This document shows positions 7,399 through 16,621 of a DNA stretch of 64,000 nt, piece after piece. Origin of the DNA: Mesonia sediminis (GTDB taxonomy: Bacteria; Bacteroidota; Bacteroidia; Flavobacteriales; Flavobacteriaceae). A program made the translations under genes and the position numbers. Every line of letters starts with the position of its first letter. Within the stretch, counting starts at the first letter, position 1. The notes beneath the pieces are model-generated. The model was not told the origin of the DNA and did no database searches. It saw only the letters and a list, made by a program, of their open reading frames with translations. The stretch lies in contig NZ_JBHULZ010000008.1 in assembly GCF_042684705.1 (NCBI RefSeq), positions 124,001 through 188,000 on the forward strand, given 5' to 3'.

Positions 7399-8727
7399 TT
7401 ATCTTAATCCTTTCATCATTTGCATCATCTTTTTGCCGCCTCCACCTTGCATCATCTTCATCATTTTACTCATCTGATTAAATTGCTTTAGTAGCTGATT
7501 TACTTGCGTTACGGAAGTACCAGAACCTTTTCCTATTCGTTTTTTTCGACTAGCATTAATAATACTTGGTTTTGCTCTTTCTTCTGGAGTCATAGAATGT
7601 ATAATGGCCTCAATATGTTTAAAAGCATCATCATCAATGTCTATATCTTTCATCATTTTTCCAGCGCCAGGTATCATCCCGATAAGGTCTTTCATGTTAC
7701 CCATTTTCTTAACCTGCTGGATTTGATTCAAGAAATCATCAAAACCAAATTGATTTTTCGCAATTTTCTTTTGAAGTTTTCTAGCTTCTTCTTCGTCATA
7801 TTGCTCTTGGGCTCTCTCAACCAATGATACCACATCACCCATCCCCAATATTCTATCGGCCATACGTTCAGGGTAGAAAACATCAATAGCTTCCATTTTC
7901 TCACCCGTACCTATAAATTTTATGGGTTTGTCTACAACAGATTTAATCGAAATCGCTGCACCACCACGAGTATCACCGTCTAGCTTGGTTAAAATAACAC
8001 CATCAAAATTTAGTATATCATTAAAAGCTTTTGCCGTATTTACCGCATCTTGACCAGTCATAGAATCTACTACAAACAAGGTTTCTTGTGGTTGAATAGC
8101 CTTATGAATATTTGATATCTCGGTCATCATGGCTTCATCAACTGCCAATCGACCGGCAGTATCTATAATCACCACATTAAACCCGTTCTCTTTTGCGTGC
8201 GCAATAGCGTCTTGTGAAATTTTTACAGGATCTTTGGTCTCTCTATTGGAGTAAACTTCAACTCCTATCTGCTCACCTACCACATGCAGCTGATCGATTG
8301 CCGCTGGTCGGTATACATCACAAGCTACCAATAAAGGTTTTTTGGTTTTTTTGTTCTTTAGAAAGTTGGCTAACTTACCTGAAAAGGTTGTTTTACCACT
8401 TCCTTGTAACCCCGACATTAATATTACGCTTGGATTTCCTGATAAATTGATACCCTTTGCGTCGCCCCCCATAAGCGAAGTAAGCTCGTCTTTCACCAAC
8501 TTCACCATCAACTCCCCAGGTTTTAAACTGCTGAGTACATCTTGGCCTATCGCTTTATCTTTTACAGTCTTTGTAAAATCTTTAGCAATTTTATAATTCA
8601 CATCGGCGTCTACCAATGCCCGGCGCACTTCTTTCAAGGTTTCGGCAACATTCACTTCGGTAATTTGACCGTGCCCCTTAAGAATATGAAAGGCTTTATC
8701 TAACTTATCACTTAAATTATCAAACAT
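7399..8727 (-). CDS. ffh: Signal recognition particle protein Ffh (SRP54)
   Basis: Ffh is the GTPase subunit of the signal recognition particle, which binds signal peptides at the ribosome and delivers nascent membrane proteins to FtsY. The 442-residue protein has the N domain (1-90), the G domain with P-loop GLQGSGKTT at 106-114, a DTAGR motif and TKLDGD, and a methionine-rich M domain whose C-terminus reads MSKMMKMMQGGGGKKMMQMMKG. All diagnostic parts are present. It has its own -7 promoter element (8753-8760) and terminator (7361-7389). No SRP RNA gene is visible nearby. Confidence 0.98.
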   Translation of the reverse strand: MFDNLSDKLDKAFHILKGHGQITEVNVAETLKEVRRALVDADVNYKIAKDFTKTVKDKAIGQDVLSSLKPGELMVKLVKDELTSLMGGDAKGINLSGNPSVILMSGLQGSGKTTFSGKLANFLKNKKTKKPLLVACDVYRPAAIDQLHVVGEQIGVEVYSNRETKDPVKISQDAIAHAKENGFNVVIIDTAGRLAVDEAMMTEISNIHKAIQPQETLFVVDSMTGQDAVNTAKAFNDILNFDGVILTKLDGDTRGGAAISIKSVVDKPIKFIGTGEKMEAIDVFYPERMADRILGMGDVVSLVERAQEQYDEEEARKLQKKIAKNQFGFDDFLNQIQQVKKMGNMKDLIGMIPGAGKMMKDIDIDDDAFKHIEAIIHSMTPEERAKPSIINASRKKRIGKGSGTSVTQVNQLLKQFNQMSKMMKMMQGGGGKKMMQMMKGLR

Positions 8728-8752
8728 AATTTTCGGTTGTTTTTAAGAGTTG

Positions 8753-8760
8753 CAAAGTTA
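8753..8760 (-). promoter_or_regulatory. -7 element of the ffh promoter
   Basis: On the reverse strand this reads TAACTTTG, a perfect TAnnTTTG element, 26 bases before the ffh ATG. I find no TTG at the usual -33 distance. The rest of the 8728-8919 gap shows no gene or clear structure. Confidence 0.45.
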
Positions 8761-8919
8761 TGAATTAGATTGTTAAGATTAAAAACTTCTCATAAATATA
8801 CTTTAATTTTGTTTAGAACCGATTTTTAATCCGTAAAGCTAGTAATCACACAACTCTAGAAAAACAAGACTCCTTCTGGATAACAGATTTTTTATTATTT
8901 TTAGCTAGAATTAAAGCTT

Positions 8920-9435
8920 ATGCCTAAAAAAATATTCGAGAATATTTGTGTAGATTCTGTTTTTGAAAGAATATACAATGATTATGCAAAAGATCTTCAT
9001 GATTTTTTATACTACAAATTTGGTAATGGCTACAATCACGAAGATAAAATGCACGAAGCCTTCGTAAAGCTATGGCATAAATGCGAAGATGTTACTTACA
9101 GTAAAGCCAAGTCGTTTCTTTTTACCGTTGCTAATAACTTAATGCTTAACGAGGTTAAACATAAAAAGGTAAAACTTAAATACAATAAAAACATTAAAGA
9201 AAATACTAATAAACAAAGCCCTGAATTTTTACTAGAAGAAAAACAATACCTAGAGAAATATGAGCGCGCGCTTAGCTCATTAACCGAGAAACAACGACTG
9301 GTATTTAGCCTTTGTAAAATTGAAGGAAAACCTCATAAAGAAGTGTCGGCTTTGCTAGACATATCGACAAAAACCGTTGAAAAGCACCTTTATAGTGCAT
9401 TAAAAAAATTAAAATTAGAATTAACAGAACTTTAA
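8920..9435 (+). CDS. ECF-type RNA polymerase sigma factor
   Basis: This is a 171-residue sigma-70 family protein of the extracytoplasmic-function class. Region 2 is seen at about residues 15-80 (NDYAKDLHDFLYYKFG, then AFVKLWHK and AKSFLFTVANNLMLNEVKH); region 4 with its helix-turn-helix lies at about 115-170 (LTEKQRLVFSLCKIEGKPHKEVSALLDISTKTVEKHLYSALKK has the form of sigma region 4). Regions 1 and 3 are missing, as expected. It is followed by a FecR anti-sigma gene and an STN-domain receptor, so it should be held inactive until the receptor is occupied, and then drive that receptor operon (inference from FecI-type systems). Confidence 0.93.
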   Translation: MPKKIFENICVDSVFERIYNDYAKDLHDFLYYKFGNGYNHEDKMHEAFVKLWHKCEDVTYSKAKSFLFTVANNLMLNEVKHKKVKLKYNKNIKENTNKQSPEFLLEEKQYLEKYERALSSLTEKQRLVFSLCKIEGKPHKEVSALLDISTKTVEKHLYSALKKLKLELTEL

Positions 9436-9482
9436 GGTAGGAAAATAGCTTATTAGATTGTTATAGAGGTAAGTACAATGAG

Positions 9483-10385
9483 ATGAAAAAAGAAGATATT
9501 TTACATAAATGGTTAATGGGTAAAGCACTAACCCAATCACAATTAAATGAATTGGAGTTACACCCCGATTACCAAGAGTATAAAAAACTGCTCGATTATG
9601 CTGGTTATTTTAAAGCTCCCGCTCTTGTAAAAAATAATAATGCAAACCTTTTGAAAAGAGCTAAAAAACAAAAAAGGAAAAAACGAATACTCACTTGGGC
9701 TAGTAGCGCTGCGGCTATTGTTATAATTGCTTTGGCCGCATTTTGGTACAACCAGCAAAACATTATTTTAATTAATACTGTAAATTCTCAACAAAAAAGC
9801 ATAGAATTGCCAGATGGCTCTTTGGCACAACTCAATGCTGGAAGTCAAATACAATACCATAATAATAAGTGGGAAAATGAACGCCAACTAGATCTAATAG
9901 GAGAAGCTTATTTTGAGGTTGAAAAAGGGAAAAAATTTAGTGTACATACTCCGTTGGGGAAGATAGAGGTTTTAGGAACCGCTTTTAACGTAAAGCAGCG
10001 ACAAAACTATTTTGGTGTTTCCTGTTTTGAGGGTTTGGTGCGCGTTATTCAAGCACAAGATACGATAGAATTACCTGCGGGCAAAATGGTTAATTTTTAT
10101 AACGCAAAATACAAAATTGGTCAAATAGAAGATTTAGAACCCAGTTGGCTAAACGGGCAGAGTAAATTTAAAAGAGTACCATTAATACTGGTAATACAAG
10201 AAATTGAACGCCAATATGACGTTAAAGTGGTTCGCAAAAACATAGATTTAGAAAAAAATAGTTATTTTACCGGGAGTTTCACCCATAGCAATCTTGATAT
10301 GGCCTTAAAATCTGTCTGCATTCCGTTTGGGCTTACGTATCATATTGATGGAAAATCCGTAAACTTAAGTGAACAAAAAAATTAA
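9483..10385 (+). CDS. FecR-type anti-sigma factor
   Basis: FecR proteins span the inner membrane and pass a signal from an outer-membrane receptor to an ECF sigma factor. The 300-residue protein has a short cytoplasmic N-terminus, a single membrane helix at about 70-89, a periplasmic FecR domain (about 105-195: LPDGSLAQLNAGSQI, GEAYFEVEKGKKFSVHTPLG, VLGTAFNVKQR) and a C-terminal DUF4974-type domain (about 228-298) that is usual in Bacteroidetes. It starts 47 bases after the sigma gene; its last 17 bases overlap the GTG start of the receptor, so the two are coupled. Confidence 0.93.
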   Translation: MKKEDILHKWLMGKALTQSQLNELELHPDYQEYKKLLDYAGYFKAPALVKNNNANLLKRAKKQKRKKRILTWASSAAAIVIIALAAFWYNQQNIILINTVNSQQKSIELPDGSLAQLNAGSQIQYHNNKWENERQLDLIGEAYFEVEKGKKFSVHTPLGKIEVLGTAFNVKQRQNYFGVSCFEGLVRVIQAQDTIELPAGKMVNFYNAKYKIGQIEDLEPSWLNGQSKFKRVPLILVIQEIERQYDVKVVRKNIDLEKNSYFTGSFTHSNLDMALKSVCIPFGLTYHIDGKSVNLSEQKN

Positions 10386-12666
10386 AGTTCAGCTGTTTTT
10401 TACTTTTTTGCTTTTTCCTATCCTACTTTTAGCACAGGTAAAAACCAAGGAAAGCCTTAGTATTTTAGATATTATTAAACGATTTGAGCAACAGACATCG
10501 TTTAAGTTTTCCTACCTTGAAAATGAGTTAGAGCAACTACCTCCCTTTACAATTAATTCAAATTTAACGCCAAGGCAAATAATTACTGAGATTGAACGCA
10601 ACAGCAACCTCGAGTTTGAGTTTTTAAGTCAGGATTTTATAGCGATACGTCTTAAAAATCCGCTTGAAGCGGATAAAGTTTTAGATTTGGAAGAAGTTAT
10701 TATTCAAAATTACCTTAATAAAAGTATTACCAAAAAAGATCAAGGTGTATTTGATATTGACCTAAACCAGCTTCCTACGTTCCCTGGTCTTATTGAACCC
10801 GATGCCTTACAAGCACTTCAGGTGCTACCAGGAATAGAAAGCATTAACGAAAAAGTTAGCGATTTAAATATTCGAGGGGGAACACCCGACCAGAATTTGA
10901 TACTTTGGGACGGAATTCGTATGTACCAATACGGTCATTTTTTTGGCCTTATATCTGCCATAAACCCCTATTTTGTAGATGAGGTAGCATTGGTTAAGAA
11001 TGGTACAGACGCTTCATACGGCAACAGCGTATCTGGAGTAATATCATTACAAACAAGCGATGAAATAAATCGAAAATTCAATGCTGAAGCAGGAATAAAC
11101 TATCTTTACGGTTTTGGTTTGATTGACACTCCACTAGGTAAGCGTTCAAGTTTAAGACTGGCGGCTAGGAGCTCTATAAACAATTACTTTAGAACACCCA
11201 CTTACAATCAATACTACGAGCAGGCCTTTCAAAATTCTATCTTAGACCCGCTTGAACAAGAAAGCATTAAACAGAATGACGAGTTTCATTTTTATGACAC
11301 CACCCTTCGTTACCTATACCAACCAAATAAAAGAAACAAATTTAAGCTAAGCTTCATTTATTTATCTAACAACTTAAACTATCGTGAGGATTTCTTACAG
11401 GGCAATCAAATTGATCCAAAAACCAGCGGTTTATCCCAAAATAATTTAGGAATTGGATTGAATTATACCCGGCAATGGAATGAAGGTATAAAAACTAAGC
11501 TACAATACTATTATTCACTGTATAATTTAGAAGCTAGCAATGAAGAGCGAAAAAAAAATAGAATCAGCCGTCAAAAAAATAAGGTAAGGGAACATGGTTT
11601 TAAAATTGAAAACACTTTAAATATTAACCATTTATCTGATTTACAAATAGGCTTTGAACATATTTACGCGCAAATTGAGAATTTTACCCGCCAAAGCAAT
11701 CCGCTTGACGGTTTTTTCTCCACACGATACACCTCGACTCAAGCCATCTACGGTACCTATTCGTTTAAGAGTATAGACAATAAAACCAGTTTGCATTTGG
11801 GTTCGCGTCTCAATTATTTTTCACAACTAGACCAGTTTCAATTTGAGCCGCGCTTTAGTTTAAACCAAAAAGTAGTTGAGAATTTGGCCTTTGAATTCTT
11901 GGGAGAAGTAAAGAGTCAATACCATACACAAATTAACGGTGCCCAAAAAGATTTCTTAGGTATTCAAAACAACAAATGGCAAGGAGCTAATAATCAAGAT
12001 ATACCATTAATGCAAAGTATGCAACTTTCTTTAGGTTTACATTATACTAAAAACAATTGGTTAGCGAGTATTGAAGGGTACGCCAAAAAGGTAAACAACA
12101 TTACAGCTTCTAGTCAGGGCTTTCAAGATCAATACCAGTATGCACCCTTTTCTGGCGATTATTATATTAGAGGTATAGATTTTTTAATCCGTAAAGAGTT
12201 TAAAAGGTTTAATTTTTGGGCTGGCTATTCGCTCACTAATAATGACTATCGTTTTAACGAGATTAGCCAAAATAGTTTTCCAAGTAATACGGCAATTGCC
12301 AATTCATTAAGTTTTAACACCAGTTATGAACAAAATGGACTTCAAGTTTCTCTAGGTCTCAAGTGGCGTTCTGGGAAAGCTTACACCCCAATAAGCCAAG
12401 AAAATTTAACCAATAACTTGTTTTTATATTCTCCATCAAATAGCGCACAACTCCCAAGCTATTTTAGAACAGACTTCTCTGCAGGTCAAGAATTTAAACT
12501 AGACAAAAAGGTAAATGCTTATATTGGCCTATCTGTCTGGAACTTGTTCAACTCTTCCAATATCATTAATGCCTATTATTTACAAGAAAACAGCGAAATA
12601 TTTTTTATTCAACAGGAGGCTTTAAGAATTACACCTAATTTAATTTTTAGAATAAAAATTCATTAA
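10369..12666 (+). CDS. TonB-dependent outer-membrane receptor with STN signalling domain
   Basis: This is a 765-residue TonB-dependent receptor. A signal peptide ends near residue 22 (LLAQ), an STN (secretin/TonB N-terminal short) domain follows at about 28-100 (SILDIIKRFEQQTSFKFSYL, then PRQIITEIERNSNLEFEF), then the plug at about 120-225 (LQVLPGIESINEKVSDLNIRGG, LILWDGIRMYQ, SYGNSVSGVISLQT) and a 22-strand-type barrel to the end. The STN domain is what contacts FecR in FecA-like systems. The start is GTG, inside the end of fecR (17-base overlap). The substrate is unknown: no siderophore, glycan or SusD gene is adjacent. The gene ends 11 bases from argS on the other strand. Confidence 0.9.
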   Translation: MNKKIKVQLFFTFLLFPILLLAQVKTKESLSILDIIKRFEQQTSFKFSYLENELEQLPPFTINSNLTPRQIITEIERNSNLEFEFLSQDFIAIRLKNPLEADKVLDLEEVIIQNYLNKSITKKDQGVFDIDLNQLPTFPGLIEPDALQALQVLPGIESINEKVSDLNIRGGTPDQNLILWDGIRMYQYGHFFGLISAINPYFVDEVALVKNGTDASYGNSVSGVISLQTSDEINRKFNAEAGINYLYGFGLIDTPLGKRSSLRLAARSSINNYFRTPTYNQYYEQAFQNSILDPLEQESIKQNDEFHFYDTTLRYLYQPNKRNKFKLSFIYLSNNLNYREDFLQGNQIDPKTSGLSQNNLGIGLNYTRQWNEGIKTKLQYYYSLYNLEASNEERKKNRISRQKNKVREHGFKIENTLNINHLSDLQIGFEHIYAQIENFTRQSNPLDGFFSTRYTSTQAIYGTYSFKSIDNKTSLHLGSRLNYFSQLDQFQFEPRFSLNQKVVENLAFEFLGEVKSQYHTQINGAQKDFLGIQNNKWQGANNQDIPLMQSMQLSLGLHYTKNNWLASIEGYAKKVNNITASSQGFQDQYQYAPFSGDYYIRGIDFLIRKEFKRFNFWAGYSLTNNDYRFNEISQNSFPSNTAIANSLSFNTSYEQNGLQVSLGLKWRSGKAYTPISQENLTNNLFLYSPSNSAQLPSYFRTDFSAGQEFKLDKKVNAYIGLSVWNLFNSSNIINAYYLQENSEIFFIQQEALRITPNLIFRIKIH

Positions 12667-12677
12667 AATGGTACAAA

Positions 12678-14453
12678 CTACATTTGACTAGGAACTTTTA
12701 TTCCTAACAACTTAAAAGCATTTTTAATCACCTCTCCAGTGAGCTTTGCTAATTGCACCCGCAAAATTTGCTGATCTTCTTGCTCTGCTGCTAAAATAGA
12801 AACGTTTTGATAAAAAGAATTAAAATCACGTACTAAGTCGTAAGTATAATTGGCTATTATTGCGGGGCTATATTGTTTTGCTGCCAGTTGAATTGTTTCT
12901 GGCCATGCAAGCAAATGTTTGATTACTGCTTTTTCTTTTTCTTCAAAAGTATAATTCTCAACAGTTTGCGAAAGTAATTTTTCTCCTTTTCTTAAAATCG
13001 ATTGAATACGGGCGTAGGTATATTGTACAAAAGGACCGGTATTTCCTTGAAAATCCACAGATTCTTCTGGGTTAAATAGGATACGCTTTCGCGGATCTAC
13101 TTTTAAGATATAATATTTTAATGCTCCTAAGCCAATAGTTTCGTAAAGCTCTTCTTTTTCTTGGAGTGAAAATCCTTCTAACTTGCCTAAATCATCTGAA
13201 ATCCTTTTAGCCGTTTGCGTCATTTCATCCATTAAGTCATCTGCATCTACAACTGTACCCTCTCTACTTTTCATTTTTCCACTTGGCAGGTCGACCATGC
13301 CATAGCTTAGGTGGTATAGATGGTCTGCCCAGGCAAAACCTAACTTTTTAAGAATTAAAAAAAGTACCTTAAAATGATAATCTTGCTCATTCCCAACGGT
13401 GTAAACCATACCATTTATAGAAAAATCATTTACACGTTGTATAGCCGTACCAATGTCTTGCGTCATGTAAACGGCGGTGCCGTCTGAACGAAGAACAATT
13501 TTTTCATCAAGACCTTCATCGGTAAGATCTATCCATACGCTACCATCTTCTTTCTTATAAAAAACACCTTTTTCAAGACCCTCTTTAACCACTTCTTTCC
13601 CTAATAAATAAGTATCGCTTTCATAGTAGTTTTTATCAAAGTTAACTCCTAATCGCTTATACGTTTGTTCAAAACCATCGTATACCCATTGGTTCATTTT
13701 TTCCCATAAAGCCAACACCTCCTTATCACCAGCTTCCCAGGCTTGAAGCATTTTTTTTGCTTCTTTTAATAGAGGGGCTTGCTCTTTAGCTTCTTTTTCA
13801 CCTAAGCCTTTGGCCTTAAGTTCGTTTACTTGAGCTTTATACTCTTGGTCAAATTTTACGTAGTATGCTCCAACTAATTTATCTCCTTTTAAGTTAGAAT
13901 TGCTAGGAGTTTCTCCTTCTCCAAACTTTTGCCAAGCCAACATGCTCTTACAAATATGAATACCACGATCATTTATAATTTGCGTCTTAAAAACTTGGTT
14001 ACCTGCTGCTTTTAAAATTTCGGCTACAGAAAAACCTAAAAGGTTATTTCTTATATGCCCTAAGTGCAAAGGTTTGTTGGTATTGGGTGAAGAATACTCT
14101 ACCATAATTTTGGGAGAAGATTCATCTGCTGCAACTAGGCCATATTCTTCTTTTGAATAAATAGCCTTAACCTGATTTAAAAAATAAGAATCAGAAAATT
14201 CAAGGTTTAAAAATCCTTTTACTACATTGAAATCATCAACCTCATCTACATTCTTTTTTAAGAATGCACCTATGTCCTCCCCTAATTTTACTGGGTTGGT
14301 TTTAATGTGGCGCAACAAAGAAAATACCACTAAGGTTAGATCTCCAGGGAATTCCTTACGTGTTGCTTGAAATTCAAAATCTTGCACATCTACTTGGTAC
14401 AGTTCTTTTAGGGCTGCACTTATTTTACTCGATAAAAAGTCAGTTTTGAACAT
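12678..14453 (-). CDS. argS: Arginyl-tRNA synthetase
   Basis: ArgS charges tRNA-Arg with arginine using ATP, in the cytoplasm; it is a class I synthetase. The 591-residue protein has an N-terminal Add-1 domain (about 1-90), the HIGH-type motif in SSPNTNKPLHLGH (HLGH at 130-133), the degenerate KMSKS-type site GKMKSREGTVVD and a C-terminal DALR anticodon-binding domain (RILFNPEESVDFQGNTGPFVQYTY marks its start). Length is normal. It stands alone on this strand, with a perfect -7 element (14469-14476) upstream. Confidence 0.97.
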   Translation of the reverse strand: MFKTDFLSSKISAALKELYQVDVQDFEFQATRKEFPGDLTLVVFSLLRHIKTNPVKLGEDIGAFLKKNVDEVDDFNVVKGFLNLEFSDSYFLNQVKAIYSKEEYGLVAADESSPKIMVEYSSPNTNKPLHLGHIRNNLLGFSVAEILKAAGNQVFKTQIINDRGIHICKSMLAWQKFGEGETPSNSNLKGDKLVGAYYVKFDQEYKAQVNELKAKGLGEKEAKEQAPLLKEAKKMLQAWEAGDKEVLALWEKMNQWVYDGFEQTYKRLGVNFDKNYYESDTYLLGKEVVKEGLEKGVFYKKEDGSVWIDLTDEGLDEKIVLRSDGTAVYMTQDIGTAIQRVNDFSINGMVYTVGNEQDYHFKVLFLILKKLGFAWADHLYHLSYGMVDLPSGKMKSREGTVVDADDLMDEMTQTAKRISDDLGKLEGFSLQEKEELYETIGLGALKYYILKVDPRKRILFNPEESVDFQGNTGPFVQYTYARIQSILRKGEKLLSQTVENYTFEEKEKAVIKHLLAWPETIQLAAKQYSPAIIANYTYDLVRDFNSFYQNVSILAAEQEDQQILRVQLAKLTGEVIKNAFKLLGIKVPSQM

Positions 14454-14468
14454 AGGTTAAATTTTGTG

Positions 14469-14476
14469 CAAAGATA
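14469..14476 (-). promoter_or_regulatory. -7 element of the argS promoter
   Basis: On the reverse strand this reads TATCTTTG, a perfect TAnnTTTG element, 15 bases before the argS ATG. No convincing TTG -33 element is seen. Confidence 0.45.
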
Positions 14477-14515
14477 AAATTAAAAGGTTTGTTTTAGTTA
14501 TCTTTAAAATAAAAA

Positions 14516-14923
14516 ATGTTGGTTAATGTTTCTTATGATAAACCAGAGTTAAAGCGCAAAATTAATATGTTGGTAGGGGAGCCGTTTACTTTAAGCGAAC
14601 GTTTTAAATTAAATGGCATAGGATCTGGTAAAATTAATATAAACTCAGCTTGTTTAGCTATTCATAACTTATTGATTTTAGACAATAACCAAAACTGCTG
14701 TAATATCGAGTTAAGGCCAAAAGGTATTTTAGTTGGATTTAGGTCTTTGTTAGAGTCTTATGCATTGGTAATACCTTATTATAAACTGGTATTATACAAA
14801 GGAAAATCACAAGAATACAGCATTTACATGGATCATTATTTTTTAAAGATAAGAGCAGATCGTGATAAAACCCATAAATTTATAAAAAAAGTAATGCAAC
14901 AAAAGGTTTTAGCTTGCTCCTAA
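14516..14923 (+). CDS. Hypothetical cytoplasmic protein
   Basis: I do not recognise a family for this 135-residue protein. It has no signal peptide and no membrane helix. The middle contains two hydrophobic beta-like stretches (ACLAIHNLLILDNN and ESYALVIPYYKLVLYKG) and the C-terminus is a basic helix (DKTHKFIKKVMQQ). An alternation of short strands suggests a small beta-rich domain. It is flanked by divergent argS and a convergent small membrane protein, so it stands alone. Codon use looks like that of its neighbours, and the frame spans almost the entire gap between them, which supports a real gene. No function can be offered. Confidence 0.65.
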   Translation: MLVNVSYDKPELKRKINMLVGEPFTLSERFKLNGIGSGKININSACLAIHNLLILDNNQNCCNIELRPKGILVGFRSLLESYALVIPYYKLVLYKGKSQEYSIYMDHYFLKIRADRDKTHKFIKKVMQQKVLACS

Positions 14924-14925
14924 AA

Positions 14926-15126
14926 TTATTTGCGTTTTCTAAAGGAGAATCCAGCTAATAGTAATAGTAATCCTGTAAACAGCATTGCTATATTTTGAGG
15001 TAAAGGCTGCTCTGTAAAAGGTTGGTCACTTTTAATCGGCTGAAAATCAAATAATATTTTATGGCTTGCTAGCGAGATAATGATTACGCCAAATAATAGA
15101 AGTACATATTTTAAGGTATTTTGCAT
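14926..15126 (-). CDS. Small two-helix membrane protein, hypothetical
   Basis: This is a 66-residue protein with two hydrophobic helices, about residues 5-23 (YVLLLFGVIIISLASHKI) and about 43-61 (NIAMLFTGLLLLLAGFSF), joined by a polar proline-containing loop and ending in a basic FRKRK tail, so both ends should face the cytoplasm. The longest frame starts at a TTG at 15138; I prefer the ATG at 15126 (MQNTLK). No family is recognised. Its stop is 2 bases from that of the hypothetical gene on the other strand. Confidence 0.55.
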   Translation of the reverse strand: MQNTLKYVLLLFGVIIISLASHKILFDFQPIKSDQPFTEQPLPQNIAMLFTGLLLLLAGFSFRKRK

Positions 15127-15193
15127 AATGGAAAGCAATTACTTTTTACGGATAAATTTACAGAAATAATTGCATAACATAAGAAAAACTAAA

Positions 15194-16621
15194 ATGAAAA
15201 TCTTCTTAACAGGCGCAAACGGCTATATAGGAATGCGCCTTCTTCCTATTTTACTTGCAAAAGGTCATGAGGTTATTTGCGCTGTACGCAGTGCCGACCG
15301 ATTTTCTGTAAGCCCTAGTGTTAAACGAAAAGTAAAAATTGTTGAAATAGATTTTTTAGAAGAACAAGACAACAATATTTTACCAGATGATATTGATGCA
15401 GCCTATTATTTAATACACTCTATGAGTGGTTCTACCAAAGATTTTGATGAGTTAGAAGCTAAGGCTGCTAACAATTTTAATAAACTTTTAGCGCCCTTAA
15501 ATGTTAAACAGGTAATCTATTTAACGGGTATGACCAACGAAAATCAAACCTCAAAACATCTTAGCTCAAGAAAACAAGTAGCTGACATATTAAAAGAAGG
15601 TAATTTTGCACTTACTTGTCTTCAAGCAGGAATTATAGTGGGTTCTGGTAGTGCCTCATTTGAGATAATAAGAGATTTATGTGAAAAATTACCCGTTATG
15701 ATCACTCCTAAATGGGTAAAAACAAAAACGCAACCCATTGCTATTCGCAATGTTTTACAGTTTCTTGAAAAGTCGTTAGGCCGTGAAGAAACCTACAATG
15801 ATGCTTTTGATATAGCCGGACCAGACGTTTTAACCTATAGGGACATGATGCTAACCTATTGCAAAATTCGAGGCTTAAAACTCCATATTTTAGACGTTCC
15901 TTTTATGTCGCCTAGATTATCATCATATTGGTTATATTTTGTCACTTCCACTTCTTATAATTTGGCAGTAAATCTTGTTGATAGTATGAAAGTAGAGGTG
16001 ATTTCAAAAGACAACCATTTAACAAAATTACTAGATATAAGGCCACTTACTTATGAGGAGGCCATTCGCGCTGCATTCGATAAAATTGAACAAAATCAAG
16101 TTATATCAAGCTGGAAAGACTCTAAAGTAAGTAGTCGTTTTACAAAAGTTGATCTTAATCAATTTATTCAGGTGCCCACACATGGTTGTTTAGTGGACTA
16201 TCAAAGTTTAAAAGCTGATTCGCCTGAAAAGTCGCTGGATAAAATTTGGGAAATTGGTGGTAAAAATGGCTGGTATTATGCTAACCATCTGTGGAAAATT
16301 AGAGGATTTATTGATAAGCTAGTAGGAGGTGTTGGTCTTCGCCGAGGAAGAACAAATTATCACACCATAAATACTGGCGATTCATTAGATTTCTGGAGAG
16401 TTTTATTTGCTGATTATAAAGAAAAGCGTCTTTTACTCTTTGCTGAAATGAAAATACCAGGCGAAGCTTGGTTAGAGTTTAAAATAGATAAAGACAACAT
16501 AGTTCACCAGACTGCTACCTTTAGACCCAGGGGTTTACTCGGTAGGTTATACTGGTATAGTATGTTGCCTTTTCATTATTTTATTTTTGCGGGCATGCTA
16601 AAAAAAATTGCGCAAGCTTAA
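15194..16621 (+). CDS. NAD(P)-binding SDR/epimerase-like protein with DUF2867 domain
   Basis: The 475-residue protein opens with a Rossmann fold (GANGYIG at 7-13, the GxxGxxG nucleotide motif) of the atypical SDR or NmrA/epimerase type over about residues 1-290, and ends with a DUF2867 domain (about 320-470: SLDKIWEIGGKNGWYYANHLW, RRGRTNYHTINTGDSLDFWRV, then LEFKID). This two-part architecture is common in Bacteroidetes and other groups; the reaction is not known to me. The usual YxxxK catalytic pair is not obvious. The longest frame starts at a TTG at 15170; the ATG at 15194 gives the correct Rossmann N-terminus. Its end overlaps ctlX on the other strand by 4 bases. Confidence 0.88.
   Translation: MKIFLTGANGYIGMRLLPILLAKGHEVICAVRSADRFSVSPSVKRKVKIVEIDFLEEQDNNILPDDIDAAYYLIHSMSGSTKDFDELEAKAANNFNKLLAPLNVKQVIYLTGMTNENQTSKHLSSRKQVADILKEGNFALTCLQAGIIVGSGSASFEIIRDLCEKLPVMITPKWVKTKTQPIAIRNVLQFLEKSLGREETYNDAFDIAGPDVLTYRDMMLTYCKIRGLKLHILDVPFMSPRLSSYWLYFVTSTSYNLAVNLVDSMKVEVISKDNHLTKLLDIRPLTYEEAIRAAFDKIEQNQVISSWKDSKVSSRFTKVDLNQFIQVPTHGCLVDYQSLKADSPEKSLDKIWEIGGKNGWYYANHLWKIRGFIDKLVGGVGLRRGRTNYHTINTGDSLDFWRVLFADYKEKRLLLFAEMKIPGEAWLEFKIDKDNIVHQTATFRPRGLLGRLYWYSMLPFHYFIFAGMLKKIAQA

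Noticed and set aside
8728..8919. Small RNA or gene in the ffh-sigma gap
   Set aside because: No hairpin with T-tract and no coding frame is convincing; only a -7 element was seen.
9436..9482. Terminator between the sigma and fecR genes
   Set aside because: No hairpin; the spacing of 47 bases is compatible with one operon.
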